This document shows, piece by piece, positions 19,727 to 28,600 of a stretch of 64,000 bases of DNA. How positions within the stretch are numbered: position 1 is the first letter of the stretch; the number at the start of each line of letters is the position of its first letter. A program made the position numbers and the translations under genes. The DNA lies in assembly GCA_030849065.1 (NCBI GenBank), contig JASAON010001644.1, positions 88,560 to 152,559 of the forward strand, read 5' to 3'. A model generated the notes under the pieces. The model did not search any database, was not told the DNA's origin, and worked only from the letters and a program-made list of their open reading frames with translations. This stretch comes from Jaenimonas drosophilae (lineage: Eukaryota > Euglenozoa > Kinetoplastea > Trypanosomatida > Trypanosomatidae).

Positions 19727-20419
19727 GGTTACCAGAGAATGAGCAAGCGGGTCTCACAGACTGGAAGCGGTTCTACTTTCGTCGGATAAGAGGTGGAAAG
19801 TTGTACCTATGGAGGGGGTATAGGATCTCCAACTGCGTGAGTAAAGGTTGTGGATAGAGCGCGATCAATCGAACAGCTACCCTTCTCTAGGAAGAATGTG
19901 TACGGTGGGAATGAATGAATAACCTTAACAACACGAAACAATTTGAAAAGATTGAAAGGAAGCACAGATGGATACACGTGTACGAAAAAAGAATAGGTTT
20001 CAATGTCACCACCCCACTGCAACTCCAGGGTGGCAAGTGGAGGCTCATTGCCCTTTGCGGTGAAAAATCATGCGTACGCGTTCCCAAGGAAACGCGCTCG
20101 TGAATTGTAAAGCTGGATACCACCCATGATATCCAGATGTCTGTACATTACATTGCTGCCGATTGTTGGGTGAAGACCGCATTCCCACCCCCACAACGCA
20201 CCCTCAAAAAGAGGTGCCAATATGACCCCCGTGGCCATCGAATAGAAGACACGGGAAGAATGGGACAGCTAGTTCCATTCAGAGAGCTTGAACACATCAT
20301 CATCAACGTACCCACATTCAGCCACACACATACTCACAGGGGCCACACAGGACGGTACGAAGGTCAAGAAAAGGGTGAGGTCATGGACGGTAATCCCCAG
20401 CAACGGCTCTAAGATGATC
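19727..20419. other. intergenic region upstream of BiP
   Basis: No gene is seen. It should hold the BiP splice acceptor and 5' UTR, and the 3' UTR of the next gene. A short inverted repeat (CTGGATA at 20113-20119 with TATCCAG at 20130-20136) is present but short enough to be chance. Confidence 0.5.
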
Positions 20420-21067
20420 TTAAGGGTAGTAACGCGACTTGCCCCAGTTCACACCTTTCTCCGGAAGCACGTTACCGTGGGGTGGGGCCTGATCGTCCGT
20501 GTAGAAGCGGCCGGTACGAAGTCCGTAGTGGCAGGTAGATTCATAGGTTGGTGCAATACGCAGGAGTGTGTTGTCAACCTGGTTTGGTGCCGTCCATGGA
20601 TCCTTGGTTCCGTTGAAGGTGCTGTCACCGGTGCCCTCGTGGCCAGTGAGCGTGTGACCCGGCTGACGGAGGCGCTCCTCCGGCTTTGGAACGTCATAGG
20701 GGACGTGGTCTAACGCAATCGCCTCGCCATCAAAGGCACCTCCCGCACCGGGGAGTTCGTCAGCCGGCCCGCCGGTGCCATCACCGTTTCCGCTACCATC
20801 GCCCTTGTCTCCACGAGTATCCACACCACTACTCTGGAGGATCGTGGTGCCGTAGCGCGACTGGCCAAACAGGTACTTCCCACTGGGACGCTGTGCCGCA
20901 AAGGGGTCAATAGAGTCAGGGTGCAGGCCTGTCTCTGGTGTAGCGGTCACCTTTTGGCTCTTGTAGTAGACGCCGCCAGGGAGGGGATTGATCCAGTAGG
21001 CGCCTGCATCGTTCACGTAGGTGTCACGGCCGCTGCCGTCGTTGTCGTACTTTGGAATGAAGCCCAT
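20420..21067 (-). CDS. hypothetical protein rich in Gly, Tyr and Pro (215 aa)
   Basis: Not recognised. The protein is soluble, without signal peptide or membrane segment, and has aromatic-glycine motifs spread along it (YDNDGSGRDTYVND, GKYLFGQSRYGTT, YGLRTGRFYTDD, WGKSRYYP at the end). A Gly/Asp/Asn-rich linker lies at about 88-110. Such extended, Tyr/Pro/Gly-rich short proteins are common among axonemal microtubule-associated proteins, but nothing here proves that. The start at 21067 is the first ATG. Clean third-position usage and absence of repeats favour a real gene. Confidence 0.75.
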   Translation of the reverse strand: MGFIPKYDNDGSGRDTYVNDAGAYWINPLPGGVYYKSQKVTATPETGLHPDSIDPFAAQRPSGKYLFGQSRYGTTILQSSGVDTRGDKGDGSGNGDGTGGPADELPGAGGAFDGEAIALDHVPYDVPKPEERLRQPGHTLTGHEGTGDSTFNGTKDPWTAPNQVDNTLLRIAPTYESTCHYGLRTGRFYTDDQAPPHGNVLPEKGVNWGKSRYYP

Positions 21068-21339
21068 GACTTGGGGTTGAATATCACACGGAATAAGAAG
21101 GTTGTATGAAAAGCGGTGACAATGACGTCAGGCACTAATCCCCTCGACAACGCTGAAGACTAGAAACATGAAGAGTCAAATAATGAAAGAGAATTAACAT
21201 GGATGGAGCGTAAGTCGTGTGGAACTGTAAGAGCACTTCTGTAGGCACTTCGTGGCTAAGCAAGGAGGAGAAATCTGTGGAGTGAAATCTACGCGATTGC
21301 CACGTGAAGAACACAGCTGCAATGTCGAGCACTGAAGCA

Positions 21340-21618
21340 CTACTTCTTTGTTTTCTTTCGTCGTGCGGCTTCGTTCTCTGCGAGTTTCTTATCCAAACGT
21401 CGCTTTGCGTCATCCTGGCCAATGTGCTTGCGAGCCTTCACCTGAGCCGAGGCATCAGCCGATGCCCTTTCCTGCGCATGGTTCTTGCATGCATCACCAC
21501 ACCCATGGACCTCGGGCAACATGTGGGACGTGCAGAAGCGAGTTTTGCAGAATTGACACGGGGGAAGGGCAACAAACGCCACATTCTTGCAACCACCAAA
21601 CTTGCATGGCTCGGTCAT
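21340..21618 (-). CDS. small AN1-type zinc finger protein (92 aa)
   Basis: One AN1-like zinc finger fills the first half: Cys5, Cys10, Cys21, Cys24, Cys29, His32, His38 and Cys40 follow the AN1 spacing (C-x4-C, C-x2-C, FC-x2-H, H-x-C). The second half is a Lys/Ala/Arg-rich helix ending RRKKTKK. AN1 fingers occur in stress-associated and ubiquitin/proteasome-linked proteins; the partner here is unknown. The gene is compact, with gaps of about 270 and 245 bases to its neighbours. Its size would let it escape gene finders. Confidence 0.82.
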   Translation of the reverse strand: MTEPCKFGGCKNVAFVALPPCQFCKTRFCTSHMLPEVHGCGDACKNHAQERASADASAQVKARKHIGQDDAKRRLDKKLAENEAARRKKTKK

Positions 21619-21863
21619 GGATACAGTCTAAAGTGATGCTGGTGAAGTCTGAATGTAGCAGAGTGACTCAGTATGTATCTGCGGCACCTGCCGTCTCAAA
21701 ACTTGGGGCAGGAAGGGGGGAGGGGGGAAGGGCGGTGGGGATAAGAATCAGTAGCGACGGCATGGATACTTTTAAGATGAAGACAAGAGGAATTGTGGTG
21801 TTGCATCTCGTGTCACGTGCAGACTACTCCTGCGCCACAGCGATTACACTACTCCTCCACGGT

Positions 21864-24800
21864 CTACTTCTGTCCTCCAACTGTAGCACCAAAAAGAGAT
21901 GACGCAAGAACTGCAGTTGAGTCCTTATCCACCGCCGCAAGCTCGCGACGGCGGGAGGTTGCGATGCGCTCCGCCAGGAACTGATCTGTGCCTTTGATTA
22001 GCAAGTCGAGTGTTTCGGCCGCCGTTGCGCCACCTGCCACTTCTTGGTCCTTTGCCTCCGTGGTACGCTCTTGGAACTCAGCGAGAGGGGCCGTTACCTG
22101 GGGTGCGGCGACCGTACTCTCCGTGAAGCCCTGACGTGGTCGGGGGCTGTACAGAAGTTGCTCTCGCATGGCGGAGGTGAGGCCTGTCACACTCAGCTGA
22201 TCAGCCAAGGATGGACTGTAGAGGGCCTCCTCACTCGCTTGTCGAAGTTGGGAAAGGAAAGATGCAAAGGCAGGCACTTCGGTTGGGGGAGCCTTCTCGG
22301 GGCACTCCTCCAGATTGGCCAGAGACGTCCACGAGATGGAGTGCTCCGCGGTGGTGGCTGCGCTCAGGTCAGCGAGAATGTAGTTACCCTCCACCCATCC
22401 CTCCGCCATGGGTGGGCGACCAACGTGGTAAAGGTAGTGCGAATCCTGCCGATTAACCTTCAAGGTCGACTCCACGGCCATACGCAGTGAGACGAGGCCT
22501 GCATGGGTGAAGTGATTGTTGCCAAGGTGGTATGTCACCCCTCGAGCATTGCGCTCCGGGTTCGACCACTGCGAGAAGGCGTGACGCTCGGCAAGGACAA
22601 CCAAACCAACGGTGATGGCGTGATCTCCCAGTCCGCAGCCATCCAGCCCCAGCGAAAAAGCACCATCCTCTTCACTCTCATCCACACCATGGTGGTTATC
22701 CGCGACGTTCGATGCACCTGCTTCTCCACACGAATGACGAACGGCAGAGCGGGAGCGACGGCCCGTCTCCTCTGCTGCGTGAGATGCATGCCTATCAAAG
22801 GTACGTCGCATCGAGCCGCGGAGTACAGCAGCAGCCAGAAGAGCTCCACTGCAGCCGTGCTTCCGCCGACGACGCGAGGGTGGTGCCTCACCAAGTTGGT
22901 TCTCTGAGAGGTCGAGGCACCTCAAATTTGGCAGCATAAAGTGGCGCACAATGGTTGGAAAGGTGGCGCCGTGAAGGCCTTCGTCTGGATGGCTCCGCAC
23001 TGGAGGAGTGGTCATGGACGACGCGTGTGGCCGTGGAGTGACGGCTGAATCCTCAGCGACATCGTGCATCGCAAACGAGGTGAGTTCATGTAGATCTTGA
23101 AGACCCTCCACCTCACGCTCCATGCTGGCACAGCTCTCCACCACAGCAGACCCCGCTGGCCTCCAGTAAGACTCAGAAACAAGGAAGGCCGTTGAGGGCA
23201 CACCGCGACCCATTCCAGCTCCCACAGAGGCAGAGGTTCCGGACAGGGAAGCTGAATCCCCTTCGCTAGCCTCCTCGTCCACGTCACTGATGCTTGTTGC
23301 AGCCGCAGCAGTATCATCCGTGGGTGGGGCTTCCCAGAGAGGGAGAAGTAGTGTGGCTAGCCACGGCAACGAGCGAGCAGTGCACCCAATCCCACGTAGA
23401 CGAAGCTCCTCTAGGAGCGCCAAGGGGTGGGCAAGGGAGCCCAGGCGATGTTCCTCGTGGGGGAGGCACGAAAAGCGTTGCAGCCCAACAGATAGTACCC
23501 CGGAGCACACCTCCTCCAGTGACAGAATCACATGCACAAGCTCCACAACACCACAATCATCCAAGGCTGTGTAGCTTAAATCCAGGCATCGCAGAAAGTT
23601 GAGCTGTTGGTGGTGAAGCAGAAGCAGAGGACGAACGGCACCAAAGAGGGGTGACGCGGCGGGCGGGTCTGAGGTAAGGCTACTGCTCTCCACCTCTTCT
23701 TCCTGAGACTCCTCCCCCTCCTCGCATTCGATTCGAGGGGTGTCCGTTGGTACGTTCATCCTTGTGGCAGTATCTGCCGATATCAATGCCGCCACTGCTG
23801 AAACCACCTCTGACAAGGTTGGTGAGTAGCCCGCAATGATACCCAACAGCATGTTGGAGAAGTCACGAGTGCCCCATTCACAACCAACGAGGAGAACGCA
23901 GAAGCCACGTTCATGGCCCTCACCGTCGTCCAGGTAGCCATCCCGCCGTAGACCTTCACGGAGGGCAACGAGTGATGATGTAGTTGAAGAATGAGCCGCG
24001 TTGGACAGGGTGGAATCCCCATCATCATTGTCGTCTTCGCTGCCATCCTGACTCGTGAACGCAGCCCATGACGAGAGTCGCATCCCCACAGCGTACGCAG
24101 TGGTTGTTGTGGTTGCTGCTTCTTGATGAAGATTGTTGAAGGAGAGATTCACCGTCTGAATCACAAGGCTGCCATCGGTAGTAGAAGAGCTCGAGGGATG
24201 ATCTTCAAGAGCTGTTTGTAGCACCACCTCCACGGAGCGGTGGGACAAATGGTTGTTCTTCAACGAGAGACGACGAAATGGAGTGAATAGCGAGGGGTGG
24301 TCTGCCTGACGGCGTCTAAAGCGATGAAGCGCAGTCAGCGCCGTGCAGATGGTAAAGCAACCCTCGTCGGTGAGGTCCACTGCGTCAAGGACGAGAGTTC
24401 TGAGTCTGACGAGAAGTGGGGAAGAGCCCCCCTGTAGGTGAATCAGCTGAGCGAGCTGCATCGCCCCGTCATCACCAATCGGACAGTTGGAGAGATTCAC
24501 ACGTGTGAGGAGGGCCCCCTCCGTAGACTGGATCACCGAGCGTACGTTGAGCCAACGCTGGGCAAGCAACTCCACAGCCCGTCCAGTCAGTTCCTGATGT
24601 CCGCTGAGGTCCAGGCTCTCCACATGCATCATCACCTCTATGAGGAAGGGATCAAGTAGGCTCGATTCCCTTCTCGTGCTGCAATGCTGAATACTCACGG
24701 AGGGAGGACAGCGAATGTGATGAAGCGAGGAGTGGCTATTGGTGGGACACTCAAAAGGATCTCCACTTTGTGCGTCGTCTCGGACACGGTTCATCCAGGT

Positions 24801-25043
24801 GCGCATGAAGTTACAGGCTTCATCCAACTCCTCACCGTCCAGCACCGCGTTGCTCGATTTGTTCGTTGAACTGGCTTCATGCTGGCCCAACGTAGGTCTT
24901 AGGCTCAACTCAGTGACCGCATTACGGTAGGCCTGAGTGAGGGAAATCGTCCCCACCTCTCGGTCGGCTCGTCGTGGTAACAGAGGGCCAATAATGGGGA
25001 ACGAATGAAAAACGTCGTACAGCGTGGGTAAAAACTGGCTCAT
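21864..25043 (-). CDS. large leucine-rich-repeat protein (1059 aa)
   Basis: Repeats of the ribonuclease-inhibitor-like kind start near residue 140 (VESLDLSGHQELTGRAVELL, RVNLSNCPIGDDGAMQLAQL, RTLVLDAVDLTDEGCFTICT, RRLSLKNNHLSHRSVEVVLQ) and return after a long acidic insertion (about 420-460), at LRCLDLSYTALDDCGVVELV and LRCLDLSENQLG. The first 130 residues and the last 170 lack repeats. Several Ser/Asp/Glu-rich insertions interrupt the solenoid. No enzyme domain, signal peptide or TM is visible. LRR proteins of this kind are numerous in kinetoplastids and mostly uncharacterised, often flagellar or cytoskeletal. Confidence 0.88.
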   Translation of the reverse strand: MSQFLPTLYDVFHSFPIIGPLLPRRADREVGTISLTQAYRNAVTELSLRPTLGQHEASSTNKSSNAVLDGEELDEACNFMRTWMNRVRDDAQSGDPFECPTNSHSSLHHIRCPPSVSIQHCSTRRESSLLDPFLIEVMMHVESLDLSGHQELTGRAVELLAQRWLNVRSVIQSTEGALLTRVNLSNCPIGDDGAMQLAQLIHLQGGSSPLLVRLRTLVLDAVDLTDEGCFTICTALTALHRFRRRQADHPSLFTPFRRLSLKNNHLSHRSVEVVLQTALEDHPSSSSTTDGSLVIQTVNLSFNNLHQEAATTTTTAYAVGMRLSSWAAFTSQDGSEDDNDDGDSTLSNAAHSSTTSSLVALREGLRRDGYLDDGEGHERGFCVLLVGCEWGTRDFSNMLLGIIAGYSPTLSEVVSAVAALISADTATRMNVPTDTPRIECEEGEESQEEEVESSSLTSDPPAASPLFGAVRPLLLLHHQQLNFLRCLDLSYTALDDCGVVELVHVILSLEEVCSGVLSVGLQRFSCLPHEEHRLGSLAHPLALLEELRLRGIGCTARSLPWLATLLLPLWEAPPTDDTAAAATSISDVDEEASEGDSASLSGTSASVGAGMGRGVPSTAFLVSESYWRPAGSAVVESCASMEREVEGLQDLHELTSFAMHDVAEDSAVTPRPHASSMTTPPVRSHPDEGLHGATFPTIVRHFMLPNLRCLDLSENQLGEAPPSRRRRKHGCSGALLAAAVLRGSMRRTFDRHASHAAEETGRRSRSAVRHSCGEAGASNVADNHHGVDESEEDGAFSLGLDGCGLGDHAITVGLVVLAERHAFSQWSNPERNARGVTYHLGNNHFTHAGLVSLRMAVESTLKVNRQDSHYLYHVGRPPMAEGWVEGNYILADLSAATTAEHSISWTSLANLEECPEKAPPTEVPAFASFLSQLRQASEEALYSPSLADQLSVTGLTSAMREQLLYSPRPRQGFTESTVAAPQVTAPLAEFQERTTEAKDQEVAGGATAAETLDLLIKGTDQFLAERIATSRRRELAAVDKDSTAVLASSLFGATVGGQK

Positions 25044-25335
25044 AGCGGAAGTGTTCTAGTCAATGTGATGAAGCAGAACAACACGTCGTTCCACGTCAGA
25101 GAGGAGCTGTGCTCGCTTGTTAGCAGTTGGTACGATCGTTACCGCCTACGAGCAGAACAGAGAAAAAAAAAGAAAAAAGAAGGTTCCATGAAACATGTGC
25201 ATGGGGCATCATCCTCAGAAGAAGAGAAACAAATAAATGTCAGAGGATTCACTACCCATTCAACAAAAGCATGACTCTTCAAACAGTCAGCCCACGGTAT
25301 CGTTCGCCGCTTTCCTGCATGCAGCAACAACATCT

Positions 25336-25941
25336 CTACATGTTGGAGCACAGATTGGTGTATCGGTTCGCCTGGTTATTCATCAGGAGGGCAATGATGA
25401 GCCCATATAGGCCTAGTGCCTCGGAGAAGATCAGCATGAGCACCATCGCCACAAAGATTTGGTCCTGCTTTCCGTAGGCACGAGCGGCAGTGTCACCCAC
25501 CACGCCAATGGAGAGACCTGCAGCAAGGGCCGCAAGTCCAGCGGCGAGACCAGCGCCCAAATGCATGTATCCGGCGTAGGATGAATAGGTATAGGGCTCA
25601 GTTTTGATGTTGTTGTTGATGATCACGGCGATGATGAGGCCGTAGATGCCGAGGATTCCAGCCATGACCACTGGCACAATGCCGCGCATAATCTTCTCCG
25701 GTGCCGTGAGACCAAGATAGGCAACCCCAACTCCTGACTTGGCAGCGCCGTACGCTGATCCCATATTTGCGAAGATGAGAGCCAAAGCAGCACCAAGTGA
25801 TCCAAAAAGTCCTGCACTTTGGGGGTACATGAGCGCCATGCAGAGCTCTAGTCGATTAGTGGTTACATCAGCCGCCTGTGCCACGTAGAGACCACATGCG
25901 CATAGAGCCGCAGCAAAGACCTTGACGGCTTGACGAGTCAT
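25336..25941 (-). CDS. ATP6V0C: V-type H+-ATPase proteolipid subunit c
   Basis: The protein forms the proton-carrying ring of the vacuolar ATPase that acidifies acidocalcisomes, endosomes and lysosome-like organelles. It has an N-terminal hydrophobic leader (about 6-22) followed by four membrane helices in the usual two-repeat arrangement. Repeat 1 has GLFGSLGAALALIFANMGSA and a GIYGLIIAVII helix; repeat 2 has LGAGLAAGLAALAAGLSIGV and the final helix with the essential Glu174 in LIFSEALGLYGLII. Length 201 aa is a little over the 155-165 of yeast and animals because of the leader. I chose the ATG at 25941; the frame extends nine codons further but from an upstream codon without support. Confidence 0.95.
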   Translation of the reverse strand: MTRQAVKVFAAALCACGLYVAQAADVTTNRLELCMALMYPQSAGLFGSLGAALALIFANMGSAYGAAKSGVGVAYLGLTAPEKIMRGIVPVVMAGILGIYGLIIAVIINNNIKTEPYTYSSYAGYMHLGAGLAAGLAALAAGLSIGVVGDTAARAYGKQDQIFVAMVLMLIFSEALGLYGLIIALLMNNQANRYTNLCSNM

Positions 25942-26423
25942 GGCAACACAAATCAAGAGATACACCAAAGTATATCCGCAACGATACGACGAAAGAGTAA
26001 ATAAGTCTACTCGGCTGGACTTTGGAAACGCTAGAGTCCTTAGCTGCCTGTCCTACGCAAAGACCGGACAACACACAGTGTATAGCACACTTTGACAGAA
26101 GATAGAAGAAAAGAAGTAAAAAGAACACTCCTTCACACAGTCGCGGTAACGTCTAGCTACAGACCTCCAGTGGTTGCTGTTTGTATGTGTCATTCATGGT
26201 CTACTCGTCATCCCTCTTGTGACGGATATCTAATCAGCGAAGACAAGCGTTTCAGATAACTAGAGCATATCACCCTCCACACCTCTTGCACCACATCTCA
26301 GTCAGGTTTCCAAGGGAGCAGTTGGCCTTCATCTTTCTCAGAGCACACTAAGACTCCGTGACCATAGCGTCTATCCTCGCAATGGCCTCAGAAAAGATGC
26401 CCAACAATAATCGAATTTCACGT
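25942..26423. other. intergenic region
   Basis: Between the V-ATPase c gene and the unknown gene transcribed before it. No gene or clear repeat is seen; it should hold the 3' UTR of the upstream gene and the V-ATPase splice acceptor. Confidence 0.5.
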
Positions 26424-28316
26424 CTAAATGTCGCTGGGCGGTGATGGATTGTGGCCTCCTCTCAACGCTGCCTCCATTGCCGCGTTGGCCGTCACGACGG
26501 CAGAGATGGCCAACATGCGCGCCCGCTCTAAGTCCTCGGCAGTAACTCCTGCCACCGGTTGAGCTCCGCCGTGAGTTGACCACAGGCTCGGGTCCTCGTC
26601 GCGTGCCACCAACGCCTGGCCGGATGGCGGCTGTCCCTGCTCCGCAGCGGTATCGGCCGCATACCGACGCTCAGACCCACTCTCTTGCTGCTGTGGTGCT
26701 GGATAGCGATCTGACGGGCCTCCGTAGCTACGCTGGGCATCAATCACATCTTCAGCGTTCGACGGCATGGCACCACCACGACTGTGGTCGATGGAGCACC
26801 TCTCCGGTAGGCGGGAGGACCGGCTGGCACGGTCCGTTGGGCAGCGCTGGTACGGGTATACTGGAGGACGGCTTGCCCCCTCTCCAGACAGCGCACCACC
26901 CATCGGATCCACGTGACGGGAGGACACCTCCGGTCGATCCGACGGAGGGGCGTGGTAGGAGGTCTCTGCAATCAGCCGTGGACCATCAGAAAGCTCCGAG
27001 GCGTAGCTTTGGCCATTGTTTCGCTGCGCCGCCCGCTCGGACTGACGAATGTTGGTGGCTACGGAATCCTTTGGGTTGATACCCTTGCGTGCCTCCATGG
27101 CCATCGAAGTGTTCGCGTCCAGGAAACGAAGGACAGGCGGAAGATAGAAGTTTTGCATGCGAGCGCGTCGCTGAATATAGCCGCCCACAACACGTAGCTC
27201 CTCCTCGGTAAAACACTCAAAGGTGACGGCGTCAACGGCATCAACATTGGCCAAGAAGAAGCGAATGCCGTCCTCGGAGAAGGGAGACGCTCCTTGGTCG
27301 AGCGGGGGGTTGCCGCCCAGCGACTCACGGAAGGGTGCGCGTGGATCTCTGTCGCGAAGCACACGAGGATCAAAGCCCTTGATCTCTGCCAGTAGCAACA
27401 AGCTATAGCTGCGCTTGCCCAGGCTATCGCGCATCGTTGTCTCTACAAAGGACTGGAGTGCGCATGCGAGTACATCACATGGGGTGTTGTCGGGAAGACT
27501 AGGACGGCTGGCTCGTTCACCCCCATCACCTTCGCCGTCATCATTGACGGCAATGCCGAAGAAGGGGGCATAGGCGCAGTCACAGGCGGCTTCTGCAGCC
27601 ACACACGTGCCAGCCACCACCTGCGCACGTAGACAGAGGGGCATACGCGGGGCGTAGTCGTTCAAGAAGAGACAGGGTGTGCTGTTGAGTGCCAGTCGCA
27701 AGAGCCCAGAGGTACGGATCAGCATGGATGCGTCCATGCCGTTATGGCATGGAGTGGCAACATACTCCAAGGGCCCCCGTTCCGATTTTGATCCACGAAG
27801 GTGTAGTGGAAGGTGGGAAGGAGAGCGAACAAAGGCGCGTGAGATGTCCGACAAGTTGGCGTTAATGTAAACCGTCTGAATAAAGAAGCGGTTGAATCCA
27901 AATTCGTCAATGGAGGCCTCCAGCATGGAGGCACCTTCCTCCGTCAGTTGCCGTGGGCAAGGAACGATAGCAGCAAAGGGCGTACGTGTGGCCAGCTTCT
28001 CCACGTGAAACCAGGTGCTAATTTCATGGCCACCCTCATCCTCGATCTTGTAGCGATCGTGGGCACCCATCCACGCTGCGAACTCCGGGTTCGTCATCGC
28101 GTTGACCTCCTCATCCTGAATCATCTCGGTAAGCTCTTCCGTACGAATCCGCTGTTGCTCTTCAACAACGAAACACCGCTTCAGCTCTTCATTCCAAACA
28201 CCCTGCTTGACCTCCACCGTGCGAATGCGAGCAAGCAGTTGGTTTGCCTCCTCTACGAGGCGTGCGTAGTCCTCTGGCGTCACTTGTTGATCATCTGGTA
28301 AATGGTTGCTGTGCAT
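26424..28316 (-). CDS. hypothetical protein, unrecognised (630 aa)
   Basis: Not recognised. The N-terminal 90 residues are helical and charged, coiled-coil-like (EDYARLVEEANQLLARIRTV). Residues about 100-420 look like a folded domain with Cys, Phe and Pro spread through it (TWFHVEKLATRTPF, FGFNRFFIQTVYINANL). The last 200 residues are disordered, rich in Arg, Ser, Pro, Gly and Tyr. The C-terminus has an Ala-rich helix (RARMLAISAVVTANAAMEAAL). No signal peptide or membrane helix is present. The start at 28316 is the first ATG; the in-frame extension begins only at a TTG. Confidence 0.8.
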   Translation of the reverse strand: MHSNHLPDDQQVTPEDYARLVEEANQLLARIRTVEVKQGVWNEELKRCFVVEEQQRIRTEELTEMIQDEEVNAMTNPEFAAWMGAHDRYKIEDEGGHEISTWFHVEKLATRTPFAAIVPCPRQLTEEGASMLEASIDEFGFNRFFIQTVYINANLSDISRAFVRSPSHLPLHLRGSKSERGPLEYVATPCHNGMDASMLIRTSGLLRLALNSTPCLFLNDYAPRMPLCLRAQVVAGTCVAAEAACDCAYAPFFGIAVNDDGEGDGGERASRPSLPDNTPCDVLACALQSFVETTMRDSLGKRSYSLLLLAEIKGFDPRVLRDRDPRAPFRESLGGNPPLDQGASPFSEDGIRFFLANVDAVDAVTFECFTEEELRVVGGYIQRRARMQNFYLPPVLRFLDANTSMAMEARKGINPKDSVATNIRQSERAAQRNNGQSYASELSDGPRLIAETSYHAPPSDRPEVSSRHVDPMGGALSGEGASRPPVYPYQRCPTDRASRSSRLPERCSIDHSRGGAMPSNAEDVIDAQRSYGGPSDRYPAPQQQESGSERRYAADTAAEQGQPPSGQALVARDEDPSLWSTHGGAQPVAGVTAEDLERARMLAISAVVTANAAMEAALRGGHNPSPPSDI

Positions 28317-28600
28317 GCTGAAGTAGCCACAGGAGATCGGCAATTTCTAAAATTTGGAAGTTCGGATGTCGACGACAATATCTTTGTGACGACTTCAAGG
28401 ACGGAAAGAGAAACGCGAAGGAAAGGAAAGCAGGTTGCACCCACACTGAGAGGACATCTTTCTTCTTCTTCTTCATAATACAGACGTTAGTAGTCAAGCC
28501 AGCCTCAGCACATCCCCACTTAACCAAACTGTGATACCACAAATCAGTCGAATTCACCAACAAGTACGCTAAGCACATGCTACAGAACACCGTCGCTCCA